The position numbers were made by a program, and so were the translations under genes. A DNA stretch of 52,851 bases from Ferrimonas kyonanensis DSM 18153 (GTDB lineage Bacteria > Pseudomonadota > Gammaproteobacteria > Enterobacterales > Shewanellaceae). Below the pieces are notes generated by a model. It saw only the letters and a program-made list of their open reading frames with translations, was not told the origin of the DNA and did no database searches. How positions within the stretch are numbered: position 1 is the first letter of the stretch; the number at the start of each line of letters is the position of its first letter. The stretch spans positions 1 through 52,851 of the forward strand of contig NZ_AUDJ01000036.1 in assembly GCF_000425405.1 (NCBI RefSeq), read 5' to 3'. Shown in pieces: positions 1-6,458 of the stretch.

Positions 1-410
1 TAAAAAATTGATTTAACCGATTCATCATTATCTCGATAAAATCGATTTATTACGTACTCATAATGTGATTTGTCAGGAGCTAACAGAAGCATGCGTAAGT
101 ATACTTCCTCCTTTACTTTTGACTTGTCTGACTGAAGTATATCCGGCTTCATAGCGAACATTGGCTTGACGCTGTTAACGTAGCCAGGAAGAACCTCTTT
201 CAGCGCTTTTTTCCCTTGATACTTCCGCACGGTAATCATTGTAGACCAAGACTCCAGTGATTGACCTTCCGTAAGTAGTTCAACTGTATGAATATCACCA
301 TACGTATTAGTCCAGACTTCACAATAGTCATTGCCGTTGAATTTTAAACAATTGCTCGCCAAAAGAGGCTGCGAAAAAAACACGACTGCAAAGGTTAATA
401 TCCATTTCAT
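1..410 (-). CDS. Integron cassette gene, secreted protein of unknown function (partial, 3' end outside window)
   Basis: The frame opens at ATG 408-410 and stays open to the left edge, so about 136 codons are visible and the C-terminus is missing. The protein begins MKWILTFAVVFFSQPLLASN, a clear Sec signal peptide with cleavage expected after LLAS. The mature part has two cysteines close together (NCLKF and DYCEV) that could form a disulfide. I do not recognise a family. The start lies just downstream of an attC core site GTTAGAGG, and the AGAGGAA inside and after that core is the ribosome binding site. The gene is AT-rich like the neighbouring cassettes and unlike the host genes to the right. 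It is the fifth cassette counted from intI, probably periplasmic or exported, with no assigned role. Confidence 0.8.
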   Translation of the reverse strand, partial: MKWILTFAVVFFSQPLLASNCLKFNGNDYCEVWTNTYGDIHTVELLTEGQSLESWSTMITVRKYQGKKALKEVLPGYVNSVKPMFAMKPDILQSDKSKVKEEVYLRMLLLAPDKSHYEYVINRFYRDNDESVKSIF

Positions 411-419
411 ATTTAGTTC

Positions 420-497
420 CTCTAACGCCAGTAACAGCGGGCCGGCTGAAAGCCGCTCCGGCGAGTGCAACGAGTATACTGATTACTCTTGTTACGA
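420..497 (-). repeat. attC recombination site (78 bp)
   Basis: Read on the minus strand, the site runs from a core of the form xxxTAAC (TCGTAAC, 491-497) to the core GTTAGAG (420-426). Between them are imperfect inverted arms, including GCCGGAGCGGCTTTCAGCCGGC. It is the shortest of the four attC sites here. It lies downstream of the 505-954 gene and forms the boundary with the next cassette. Confidence 0.75.
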
Positions 498-504
498 TTC
501 CCAA

Positions 505-954
505 TCACCAATCTATCAACTCTTCCGATAGTTGCTCAACTATATTGTTAATAAAATTCTTATCTGAGGACATTATGGAAAGGCATAGTTCATTGTTACA
601 AACGGAGTATGAACTCACCTCATGACCAGCCAAATTCATCACGACAACATTATGATCAAATTTATCTATTACCATTTGTTCGTGTCTCAAGAACTCCATG
701 CTGCCATCACTCTCAGATGGGTCAGAACTCATAATGCTACTAATGCCACCTTCATTAACTGACTTGGTGTGGAAACCTACGGTGTTTCTATTGTAATCAT
801 TCGTAGGACAACTATAGCTAAAGTCATCAGAGGCCCGAACTACCAACTTACAGTTATCTGGAATCTCGATTGAATTAGCAAACACAACTACTTCAGCCGA
901 AAAAGATAAAGGTACATACAGAGTAAGTAACAGCAATAACCTTGATAGTTGCAC
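505..954 (-). CDS. Integron cassette gene, small secreted cysteine-containing protein, unknown function
   Basis: The 149-residue product starts with GTG at 952-954, preceded by AGGAGG at good spacing. It carries a signal peptide (MQLSRLLLLLTLYVPLSFSA). The mature protein has four cysteines (DNCKL, YSCPT, SVCNNELCL), fitting an oxidised periplasmic or extracellular protein with two disulfides. I recognise no domain. The gene fills one cassette between attC sites at 975-1063 and 420-497. Unlike the three cassettes nearer intI, its stop (TGA at 505-507) lies outside the attC core. Low GC content and codon use set it apart from the host genes. Function is unknown; a role at the cell surface is inference only. 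Confidence 0.8.
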   Translation of the reverse strand: MQLSRLLLLLTLYVPLSFSAEVVVFANSIEIPDNCKLVVRASDDFSYSCPTNDYNRNTVGFHTKSVNEGGISSIMSSDPSESDGSMEFLRHEQMVIDKFDHNVVVMNLAGHEVSSYSVCNNELCLSIMSSDKNFINNIVEQLSEELIDW

Positions 955-974
955 TACTGCCTCCTATTGGGCCT

Positions 975-1063
975 TACTAATGGGCGCATAAATGCTTGAC
1001 TAAAATAAGCTAAGAAGGAGCACAAGCCAAGCGTTTTGCGTCCTTTTGAGTAACTTGTTAGAT
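975..1063 (-). repeat. attC recombination site with a degenerate R' core
   Basis: On the minus strand the R'' core is ATCTAAC (1057-1063). It is followed by an arm GGACGCAAAACGCTTGGCT that pairs imperfectly with AGTCAAGCATTTATGCGCCC near the other end. The expected GTTRRRY at the far end reads ATTAGTA (975-981), so the invariant G at the crossover position is an A. The fold is attC-like, but the core may recombine poorly. Confidence 0.7.
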
Positions 1064-1396
1064 GCTCTTAGGCCACCAATTAGGTGTTTCTGTAGCTTTT
1101 AGCCCAAACTTTGCAGCTAAAAATTCGATATCTTTTGCTTTACCAGATATCTCTCCTTCACACCAATTATCCCACTCAAACTTTAGTTCAAAGCCTTCTT
1201 TGGACAATTTAACTTTGCCGTAATCTATCCATGCATCAAAGCCATCATACTCGTATGTTTTAACCCAACCATTATTAATATGAAATTCTATGATACGATT
1301 GAAATCATCAGTTGGTATATCTTGAATGATTTTCAAACCAAGTGCTTTGAATTTCAAATCTACAATGTTTCGACCTAACTTGATGATTGGATTCAT
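1058..1396 (-). CDS. Integron cassette gene, 112-residue cytosolic protein of unknown function
   Basis: The product is 112 residues with no signal peptide or membrane segment. It is rich in aromatic and charged residues, with a tryptophan-rich C-terminus (ETPNWWPKSI). I do not recognise the family. The gene is extremely compact: its TAA stop (1058-1060) is the TAA inside the attC R'' core ATCTAAC. Its likely ribosome binding site AGGTG is part of the upstream attC core GTTAGGT, five bases before the ATG. The cassette therefore has almost no non-coding DNA apart from attC. AT-rich base composition marks it as transferred cargo. It could be an adaptor or toxin/antitoxin-like small protein, but nothing in the sequence shows this. 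Confidence 0.8.
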   Translation of the reverse strand: MNPIIKLGRNIVDLKFKALGLKIIQDIPTDDFNRIIEFHINNGWVKTYEYDGFDAWIDYGKVKLSKEGFELKFEWDNWCEGEISGKAKDIEFLAAKFGLKATETPNWWPKSI

Positions 1397-1401
1397 TGAG
1401 C

Positions 1402-1503
1402 ACCTAACGCCCTGTTAAGGGGCTGATTAATGTTTGGCTAAAATGTAGAGCGAAGCGAAACTGAGCCAAGCTTTAGCAGCCCGGCTAAAACAGTTTGTTA
1501 TAA
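1402..1503 (-). repeat. attC recombination site (102 bp)
   Basis: Minus-strand R'' core TTATAAC (1497-1503) and R' core GTTAGGT (1402-1408), the latter a full match to GTTRRRY. Inner arms GCTGCTAAAGCTTGGCTCAG and TTTTAGCCAAACATTAATCAGC pair imperfectly around an AT/GC-mixed spacer. This is the best-formed attC in the window. Confidence 0.85.
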
Positions 1504-1887
1504 GAACTTTGGCACTTGGCCTGCAACGTAATAGCCCCATACTCTAAAGTATTCACCTTCTTTTGAATAAGGGATATTACTTTCTGATAAAGCATTTAGA
1601 ATATATCCAGTTATATCTATTTCAATGTCAGGAGCCAATCTGCCAACGTATTTTCTCTTAATTGGATCAATATCAACCCACTCTATAATTGCAGGATTAT
1701 AGTCCGTGAACCCCCAATCCTTTAAAGCGAAACCGCTAATAATTTCATCAGTAATATCTTTTGAACGTACAAATGGCTCAAGCTCTTCTTGCGCTGTTAT
1801 GGCCTTAGCAAACTTCTTCCATTTTGTATCATTCATCAGAGAAACTAAATTTCTCTCATTGACGATCTTTAAAATTACTGGAATCAT
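1498..1887 (-). CDS. Integron cassette gene, DUF6678-like protein
   Basis: I place the start at ATG 1885-1887 (MIPVILKIVN), giving 129 residues. The frame is open further upstream to 1956, but that part lies inside the attC site and crosses the cassette boundary. The N-terminal NDTKWKKF, central IEWVDIDP and C-terminal IPYS..FRVWGYY blocks resemble the DUF6678 family, recalled from memory rather than searched. The function of that family is unknown. No signal peptide or membrane segment is visible, so the protein should be cytosolic. The TAA stop (1498-1500) lies inside the R'' core TTATAAC of the following attC. No strong ribosome binding site is present; translation may rely on a short leader from the cassette promoter. 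Confidence 0.75.
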   Translation of the reverse strand: MIPVILKIVNERNLVSLMNDTKWKKFAKAITAQEELEPFVRSKDITDEIISGFALKDWGFTDYNPAIIEWVDIDPIKRKYVGRLAPDIEIDITGYILNALSESNIPYSKEGEYFRVWGYYVAGQVPKFL

Positions 1888-1895
1888 CTTGGTTC

Positions 1896-1999
1896 TTATA
1901 ACGCGCCTGTTTAGCGGCGCAATTGGGCTTGCTAAAATCTTGTGAGGCACGAACAACAGAAAGCCCTGTATTGCGTCCGGCTACAACGTCTTGTTAAGT
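1896..1999 (-). repeat. attC recombination site (104 bp)
   Basis: Minus-strand R'' core ACTTAAC (1993-1999) and R' core GTTATAA (1896-1902), with inner arms such as GCCGGACGCAATACAGGGCTT against AGCAAGCCCAATTGCGCCGCT. The R' core deviates from GTTRRRY at its last three positions but keeps the GTT needed at the crossover. Confidence 0.75.
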
Positions 2000-2785
2000 G
2001 CGCGGGGGTAGTGGATATCGTAGTTTGACTGCTTTTGTTTCGATTTCTCTAGGGCCTTTAGTGGGATCATGGAAATACCATATATTAAACTTTCTTTCAT
2101 CTGGCTTTGTATCGTGCTGCAAAGTGCTCCAGCCAAGGTAACTTGCAATGTTGGTTGCAACTTTCATTTTAGCTTCAGAACTCACTTTTCCTTGAAACGC
2201 ACTCATTACTGCACCGAGCAGGAAGTCTGCAATTTGAATTTGCTCTGACTCTTTCGAATCCTTTGTAACAACACTTCTAATTGGAACCTTTCCACCAAAC
2301 TTACTCTTAAGCATGTTATTCGCAATTTTGTGAAATGCTTCATCTGCTTTTTTATATCTTGACGGCAAAGGATCAACTTCAACTCTAAACTCGCACTCCC
2401 TATCTGGATGTGCAGAATTAATTGCCTGTATTTTAGTCCTAATTAATTGTGTAAAATGCTTCCTCATTGCCAAGTCATAATCACCGTCATGATACTTCTT
2501 ATCAACTACCCCTTTTCTGATGACGATACAATGAAAAGCAAGCCATTGATGCTTGAAGAAGGTTTCAACTAGGTCCTCATAAAAGTTGGCATAATGCTTC
2601 TTATTGGCCCTTTGCCACTTAATTTCATTTGAGTATCGATGCCTTTCCCTTAACTCTCTTATTATCCGAACGAAATCTCCTCTTCTCTGGTATTTCATCC
2701 AAAGAGAACCAAACCCGTAGTAAGCCTGCCCATCAACGCCAGACTCATCACAGGCAACATGCCAAATTAGCTTTCCGTCTTGCAT
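1994..2785 (-). CDS. DUF3800 domain protein, first cassette of the integron
   Basis: This 263-residue protein has the N-terminal ACDESGVDG motif followed by a small-residue beta strand (YYGFGSLWM). Its C-terminal IQIADFLLGAVMSAF block is typical of DUF3800, a family with an RNase H-like core whose members occur in phage, defence and mobile contexts. The conserved aspartates (DES near residue 14, IADF near residue 187) are in place. It starts at ATG 2783-2785 with a strong GGAGGTG eight bases upstream, the only cassette gene here with a full independent ribosome binding site. Its stop TAA is inside the attC core ACTTAAC. As the cassette nearest attI it should be the most strongly expressed and the most recently inserted. 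A nuclease role is inference from the fold. Confidence 0.85.
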   Translation of the reverse strand: MQDGKLIWHVACDESGVDGQAYYGFGSLWMKYQRRGDFVRIIRELRERHRYSNEIKWQRANKKHYANFYEDLVETFFKHQWLAFHCIVIRKGVVDKKYHDGDYDLAMRKHFTQLIRTKIQAINSAHPDRECEFRVEVDPLPSRYKKADEAFHKIANNMLKSKFGGKVPIRSVVTKDSKESEQIQIADFLLGAVMSAFQGKVSSEAKMKVATNIASYLGWSTLQHDTKPDERKFNIWYFHDPTKGPREIETKAVKLRYPLPPRT

Positions 2786-2817
2786 TTCACCTCCGATATT
2801 TGACGATACGAATGTGC

Positions 2818-2900
2818 ACCTAACAGCATATTATGCGGCGATTCGCCGCCTTTCATCCAACAAAACCTTGCCGTCTATCCGCCGCGTCCAGATTTCCCAA
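2818..2900 (-). other. attI integration site
   Basis: The junction core reads GTTAGGT on the minus strand (2818-2824), between the first cassette and the non-coding stretch leading to the divergent integrase gene. This is the position of attI in every integron. About ten bases inside the attI side is a perfect 15-bp palindrome (GCGGCGA-T-TCGCCGC, 2835-2849). The right border at about 2900 is an estimate. Confidence 0.7.
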
Positions 2901-2927
2901 TTTGACGTAAAAATCTGATAACTCAAA

Positions 2928-2955
2928 ATAATAGCATCACAAAAACGATTTCTTG
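2928..2955 (-). promoter_or_regulatory. Candidate cassette promoter Pc (extended -10)
   Basis: On the minus strand TGCTATTAT (2928-2936) is an extended -10 element about 140 bases upstream of the first cassette gene. No good -35 hexamer is visible at the right spacing. This is the best candidate for a promoter driving the cassettes leftward, but it is a prediction by eye. Confidence 0.3.
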
Positions 2956-2988
2956 CCTCGATTACTTGGCGCGCAAGGCGGATCCAGC

Positions 2989-3016
2989 TTGCAAAAAAGC
3001 GGCGCTGATCTATAAC
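2989..3016 (+). promoter_or_regulatory. intI promoter
   Basis: A -35 element TTGCAA (2989-2994) and a -10 element TATAAC (3011-3016) are separated by 16 bases and lie 33 bases before the original intI ATG. The LexA box begins at the last base of the -10, so LexA binding should block this promoter. Confidence 0.65.
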
Positions 3017-3031
3017 TGTATATTTATACAG
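3016..3031. promoter_or_regulatory. LexA (SOS) box upstream of intI
   Basis: CTGTATATTTATACAG is a full match to the gammaproteobacterial LexA consensus CTGT-N8-ACAG with an AT-only centre. It sits between the -10 and the ribosome binding site of intI. SOS control of integron integrases is established for class 1 and Vibrio integrons, and this site implies the same here. Confidence 0.85.
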
Positions 3032-3048
3032 TCATCAGGAAATGATCT

Positions 3049-3084
3049 ATGACTTCGCCTTTCATCGCTCACCTTTGCGAATGA
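3049..3084 (+). other. Twelve-codon upstream ORF, severed N-terminus of the integrase
   Basis: ATG 3049-3051 has an AGGA ribosome binding site and reads MTSPFIAHLCE before TGA at 3082-3084. These residues are in frame with IntI and align without gaps to the N-terminus of Vibrio cholerae IntIA as I recall it (MKSQFLLSVRE). The TGA therefore replaces the phenylalanine codon that follows. The stop is directly followed by ATG 3085, an arrangement that can support translational restart. Confidence 0.7.
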
Positions 3085-4023
3085 ATGCGGGCTATGCGCT
3101 ATCGAGAAAACACCATCCGCACCTACACGTTATGGATAAAGCGCTATGTGAATTTTTGTAGTCAACAACACCCCATCGACGCGAATGAGCAACAGCCGGA
3201 GCGATTTCTGTCGTTTCTGGCCTCTGAACGCAATTTGTCTCCGGCCACCCAGGCCATCGCTCTGAATGCGCTGGTGTTTCTCTATCGGGACATTCTCGAT
3301 AAGCCGCTGTCACTCACCCTCGCGTTTCAACGAAGCCAACGGCAGCCGAAACTACCAACCGTGCTCACGTGCAGTGAAATGGCCGCGCTGCTTGCTCAGG
3401 CCTCGCCCCGGTATCTATTGCCCATGCAATTGATGTACGGCAGCGACCTTCGCAAGAGTGAGGCTTATCGACTCAGGGTCAAAGACATCGATTTTGACTA
3501 TTCGGGCATCCAGGTGTGGGACAGCAAGGGCGGCAAGCATCGCCGGGTCACCCTGGCTCGAGAGCTCCACCACTCACTCAAGGTTCAGATTGCAGTGGTT
3601 CGACGGTATTTACAGCACGATCTCAAACGCCCGGAATTCAGAGGCGTCAACATGGCGTATGCGCTGGCAAGAAAATTCCCTAACGGCCAATTTGAGCTTG
3701 GGTGGCAATTTCTGTTTCCTTCCCCCTCCCTCAGCTTCGACCCTGATGGTGGTGCCCTTCGCCGGCATCACATTCATCCATCCAACTTAAGAAAAGCGGT
3801 GAAGCACGCCGCTCGTCAGGCCGGTATCGAAAAAGAGGTCACCTGCCATACGCTGCGCCATTCGTTTGCCACCCATTTGTTGCAACAAGGCATCGACATT
3901 CGCACCATCCAGGCGCAATTGGGCCACAGCAACCTAAAAACCACCCAAATTTATACCCATGTGCTGCAGATGGGTGCCGATGGTGTCACCAGCCCGTTAA
4001 GCCGGCTGACCAATCAAAAGTAA
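3085..4023 (+). CDS. intI: Integron integrase IntI (tyrosine recombinase), N-terminus cut off by a nonsense codon
   Basis: The 312-residue frame covers nearly all of an integron integrase: the N-terminal core-binding domain (residues 1-90), then the catalytic domain. The catalytic tetrad is present, with Arg123 (SDLRKSE), His255 and Arg258 (CHTLRHS), His281 (LGHS) and nucleophile Tyr290 (QIYTHVL). The IntI-specific insertion around 186-230 (YALARKFPN..RRHHI) separates it from XerC/D. It would insert and excise cassettes at attI/attC. Residues 1-12 of the ancestral protein are cut off by TGA 3082-3084, so expression needs restart at ATG 3085 or readthrough. Some conserved positions differ, including Asp121 where GSGLR is usual, and NMAYAL where LPxAL is usual. 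Activity is doubtful, but the rest of the frame is intact, so decay is recent or partial. Confidence 0.9.
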   Translation: MRAMRYRENTIRTYTLWIKRYVNFCSQQHPIDANEQQPERFLSFLASERNLSPATQAIALNALVFLYRDILDKPLSLTLAFQRSQRQPKLPTVLTCSEMAALLAQASPRYLLPMQLMYGSDLRKSEAYRLRVKDIDFDYSGIQVWDSKGGKHRRVTLARELHHSLKVQIAVVRRYLQHDLKRPEFRGVNMAYALARKFPNGQFELGWQFLFPSPSLSFDPDGGALRRHHIHPSNLRKAVKHAARQAGIEKEVTCHTLRHSFATHLLQQGIDIRTIQAQLGHSNLKTTQIYTHVLQMGADGVTSPLSRLTNQK

Positions 4024-4253
4024 GCAGTCGCAAACTGCTATCCTATTGAATTGCAAAGGAGTTGAATTGTTTCGAGTCAAGGAATCGGCACAGCTCCGCC
4101 ATGTCGCCCCTTCACAGAAGCCACAGAAAACGAACACGACGAAATGAGTAAAACGGAATTACTGTAGCGCAAAAAAGAGGCAACCGACAAACCATTATGA
4201 TTATCAGTGAGATGACTCGTCTAGCGGCATCACGCTTCAACCACCCAATGGCG

Positions 4254-4619
4254 CTAGAGATGCACCTCTACCGAGACTCGATCCCGTTTGGGAAGGGACT
4301 GCACCACCAATAGGAAGGAGTTGTCGATCATCCGCTCAACCTCCCCCTGAGGAATAGAGCCATCCAGAATCACGGTGTTCCAGTGCTTTTTGTTCATGTG
4401 GTAGCCGGCGATGACCGATTCGAAAATGTCCCTCAGTGCCAACGCCTCATCCGGATCGCATTTCAAGTTCATCCAGAAATGACGCTTGTCCTGCCCTAAC
4501 GACAGGGTGGCAAACATCTTCCCCTTAACCTTGAACACCTCCACCTCCGGGCCAAAAGGGGTATCCAGCAAGCAGTTGGGCTTGTTCAGCAAGTATTCGC
4601 GAACGGCTTGATGTTCCAT
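4254..4619 (-). CDS. MmcQ/YjbR family protein
   Basis: The 121-residue product matches the YjbR/MmcQ fold throughout: an N-terminal helix, then the strand motif EVEVFKVKGKMFATL, a WMNLKCDPDEALALRD block, and the diagnostic MNKKHWNTVILDGSIP segment. It ends with a helix that has a short tail. Members are small cytosolic proteins with a double-wing DNA-binding-like fold. Their biochemical role is not settled. The gene lies 19 bases downstream of the 4639-5079 gene on the same strand and may be cotranscribed with it. It is the first host-like, GC-rich gene to the right of the integron, so the integron boundary falls between 4024 and 4253, where I see no gene. Confidence 0.85.
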   Translation of the reverse strand: MEHQAVREYLLNKPNCLLDTPFGPEVEVFKVKGKMFATLSLGQDKRHFWMNLKCDPDEALALRDIFESVIAGYHMNKKHWNTVILDGSIPQGEVERMIDNSFLLVVQSLPKRDRVSVEVHL

Positions 4620-4638
4620 TAGGTTCCCTCCTTATTCG

Positions 4639-5079
4639 TCATTCGTCGGTCAGCTTGTTGCGCTCTGTCATGATGGCGGTCACGACCTCATCAGGGCAAT
4701 CGGTTCCCAGGCGAATGATCTTGCCACAACGCAGCATCAATTCGACAGAGTAGTGACCAGAAACCTGATAGGCCCAACCACTGCGACCCAGATGCACCGG
4801 CCAGCGCCCGTCTTGATCTCGGTTGACCACAGATACGGCGTCAATCTGGTTGATTTGGATCTGCCGCCGCCACACTCTGGGACCAAAGTACCAGCGAACA
4901 AATCCCTGGTGCACCTCGATGGTCAGTGACGAAAACAGCGCCCCCACCACCAACACCAACGACGACAGCAGCAGCACCGGCAGGCTGTCACATCCCTGCC
5001 ACCAGAACGTGGCGATCAGCAGGCTGAGCCCGCCGATCATCAATGCGCTGAACTGCGTCCGGCGATACAGTCTGCCCAT
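4639..5079 (-). CDS. Membrane protein with two N-terminal transmembrane segments, unknown function
   Basis: I place the start at ATG 5077-5079 (MGRLYRRTQF) because GGGAGAGGGTG lies just upstream; the frame is open to 5178 but that extension has no ribosome binding site. The 146-residue product has two hydrophobic helices near residues 12-28 and 34-54 separated by a short loop. A soluble C-terminal part resembling a bacterial PH-like strand pattern follows (EVHQGFVRWYFGPRVWRRQIQ). Many small inner-membrane proteins with this layout have no known role. The gene sits between bioA and the YjbR-like gene on the same strand, and its start is 100 bases from the bioA stop, so it could be read from the bioA promoter. 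Confidence 0.65.
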   Translation of the reverse strand: MGRLYRRTQFSALMIGGLSLLIATFWWQGCDSLPVLLLSSLVLVVGALFSSLTIEVHQGFVRWYFGPRVWRRQIQINQIDAVSVVNRDQDGRWPVHLGRSGWAYQVSGHYSVELMLRCGKIIRLGTDCPDEVVTAIMTERNKLTDE

Positions 5080-5178
5080 CACCCTCTCCCTCGCTACACG
5101 GCTTCCCCCTATGCTAAAGAAGCCGATTCGATGGAGTTTTGATCCTACGCAGAGTTGCATTCGATAGGTAACAATCAA

Positions 5179-6447
5179 TCACCCGGCCAATGCGGTCGCC
5201 ATGGCGTCCACCAAACGCTTTAACTGCGAGTCTTCAATGACATAAGGCGGCATTATGTAGACCAAGCGGCCAAAGGGTCGAATCCACACTCCCTGCTCTA
5301 CGAAGTGCTGCTGAATCTCGGCCACATCAACGGGCTGGTGGGTTTCCACCACACCGATGGCCCCAAGCCAGCGCACCGACTTCACTTTTGGCAGTTGAGC
5401 CAGAGGCGGCAACCACTGCGCCAGCCTGGTTTCTATCTTTTCGACCTGAGCTTGCCAGTCGCCCTGTTGCACCAGTTCCAGGCTGGCATTGGCAACAGCG
5501 CAGGCCAGCGGATTGCCCATAAAGGTGGGCCCATGCATAAAACACCCGGCTTCGCCGCTGCATACGGTATCGGCTACAGACTGGGTAGTCAGGGTGGCCG
5601 ACAGCGTCATGTAGCCGCCGGTCAGAGCCTTACCCAAACACAGAATATCCGGGCTGATGTCGGCATGCTCACACGCAAACAACTTGCCGGTTCGACCAAA
5701 CCCGGTGGCAATCTCATCGCAGATCAACAGCACGCCGCTGTCGTCACACAGCTGTCGCACCCGGCGCAGAAATTCGGGGTGATAGAAGCGCATGCCGCCC
5801 GCACCCTGAACGATGGGCTCCAGAATTACCGCCGCCAATTGGTGCTGATGGCGGTCAAACTGGCGCTGAAAATCGTCAAAATCGGCCTCTCGCCACGATT
5901 CGAAGAAGCCGCCCTGAGGCGAATTCGCAAACACGTGCTCAGGCAAAAAGCCCTTGTAGAGGCTGTGCATGGAGTTGTCGGGGTCAGTCACCGACATGGC
6001 GGCGAAGGTGTCGCCATGATAGCCATGACGCAGAGTAAGAAAGCGTGGCCGACTCTCGCCTTTGGCCGCCCAGTATTGCAGCGCCATCTTCAACGCCACC
6101 TCCACCGCCACCGAACCGGAATCCGCCAGAAACACCTGCTGCAATGGCGCCGGCGTCATCGCCACCAACTTTTTGCACAAAGACACCGCCGGTTGATGGG
6201 TGATGCCACCAAACATCACGTGCGACATGTTGGCCAGTTGCCCGGTGACTGCCTGGTTCAGGTGTGGATGGTTGTAACCATGGATGGCGGCCCACCAGGA
6301 GGACATGCCGTCGATCAGGGTGCGGCCATCCTCCAGCTGCAACTCCACTCCGGTGGCCGACGCCACCGGGTAACACGGCAGTGGGTTCAGGGTCGACGTG
6401 TAAGGGTGCCAGATGTGTTGCTGATCAAACTCAATATCAATGGTCAT
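5179..6447 (-). CDS. bioA: Adenosylmethionine-8-amino-7-oxononanoate aminotransferase BioA
   Basis: BioA transfers the amino group of S-adenosylmethionine to KAPA to give DAPA, the third-last biotin step, using PLP in the cytosol. The 422-residue length is standard. The sequence shows the N-terminal HIWHPYTS signature of BioA, MSSWWAAIHGYNHP, the aspartate motif LLICDEIATGFGRTG, and the PLP lysine in CLGKALTGGYMTLSATL. It starts at ATG 6445-6447 without a clear ribosome binding site. It is divergent from bioB across a 109-base control region with a BirA-like operator, the same arrangement as in Escherichia coli, so repression by biotinyl-AMP-bound BirA is expected. Confidence 0.97.
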   Translation of the reverse strand: MTIDIEFDQQHIWHPYTSTLNPLPCYPVASATGVELQLEDGRTLIDGMSSWWAAIHGYNHPHLNQAVTGQLANMSHVMFGGITHQPAVSLCKKLVAMTPAPLQQVFLADSGSVAVEVALKMALQYWAAKGESRPRFLTLRHGYHGDTFAAMSVTDPDNSMHSLYKGFLPEHVFANSPQGGFFESWREADFDDFQRQFDRHQHQLAAVILEPIVQGAGGMRFYHPEFLRRVRQLCDDSGVLLICDEIATGFGRTGKLFACEHADISPDILCLGKALTGGYMTLSATLTTQSVADTVCSGEAGCFMHGPTFMGNPLACAVANASLELVQQGDWQAQVEKIETRLAQWLPPLAQLPKVKSVRWLGAIGVVETHQPVDVAEIQQHFVEQGVWIRPFGRLVYIMPPYVIEDSQLKRLVDAMATALAG

Positions 6448-6458
6448 TTTTTAACCGC

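Noticed and set aside
331-531. 66-codon plus-strand frame across attC at 420-497
   Set aside because: It runs antisense to a cassette gene and through attC.
1-2824. CRISPR array or tandem repeat
   Set aside because: The repeated elements are attC sites of different length and sequence, with genes between them.
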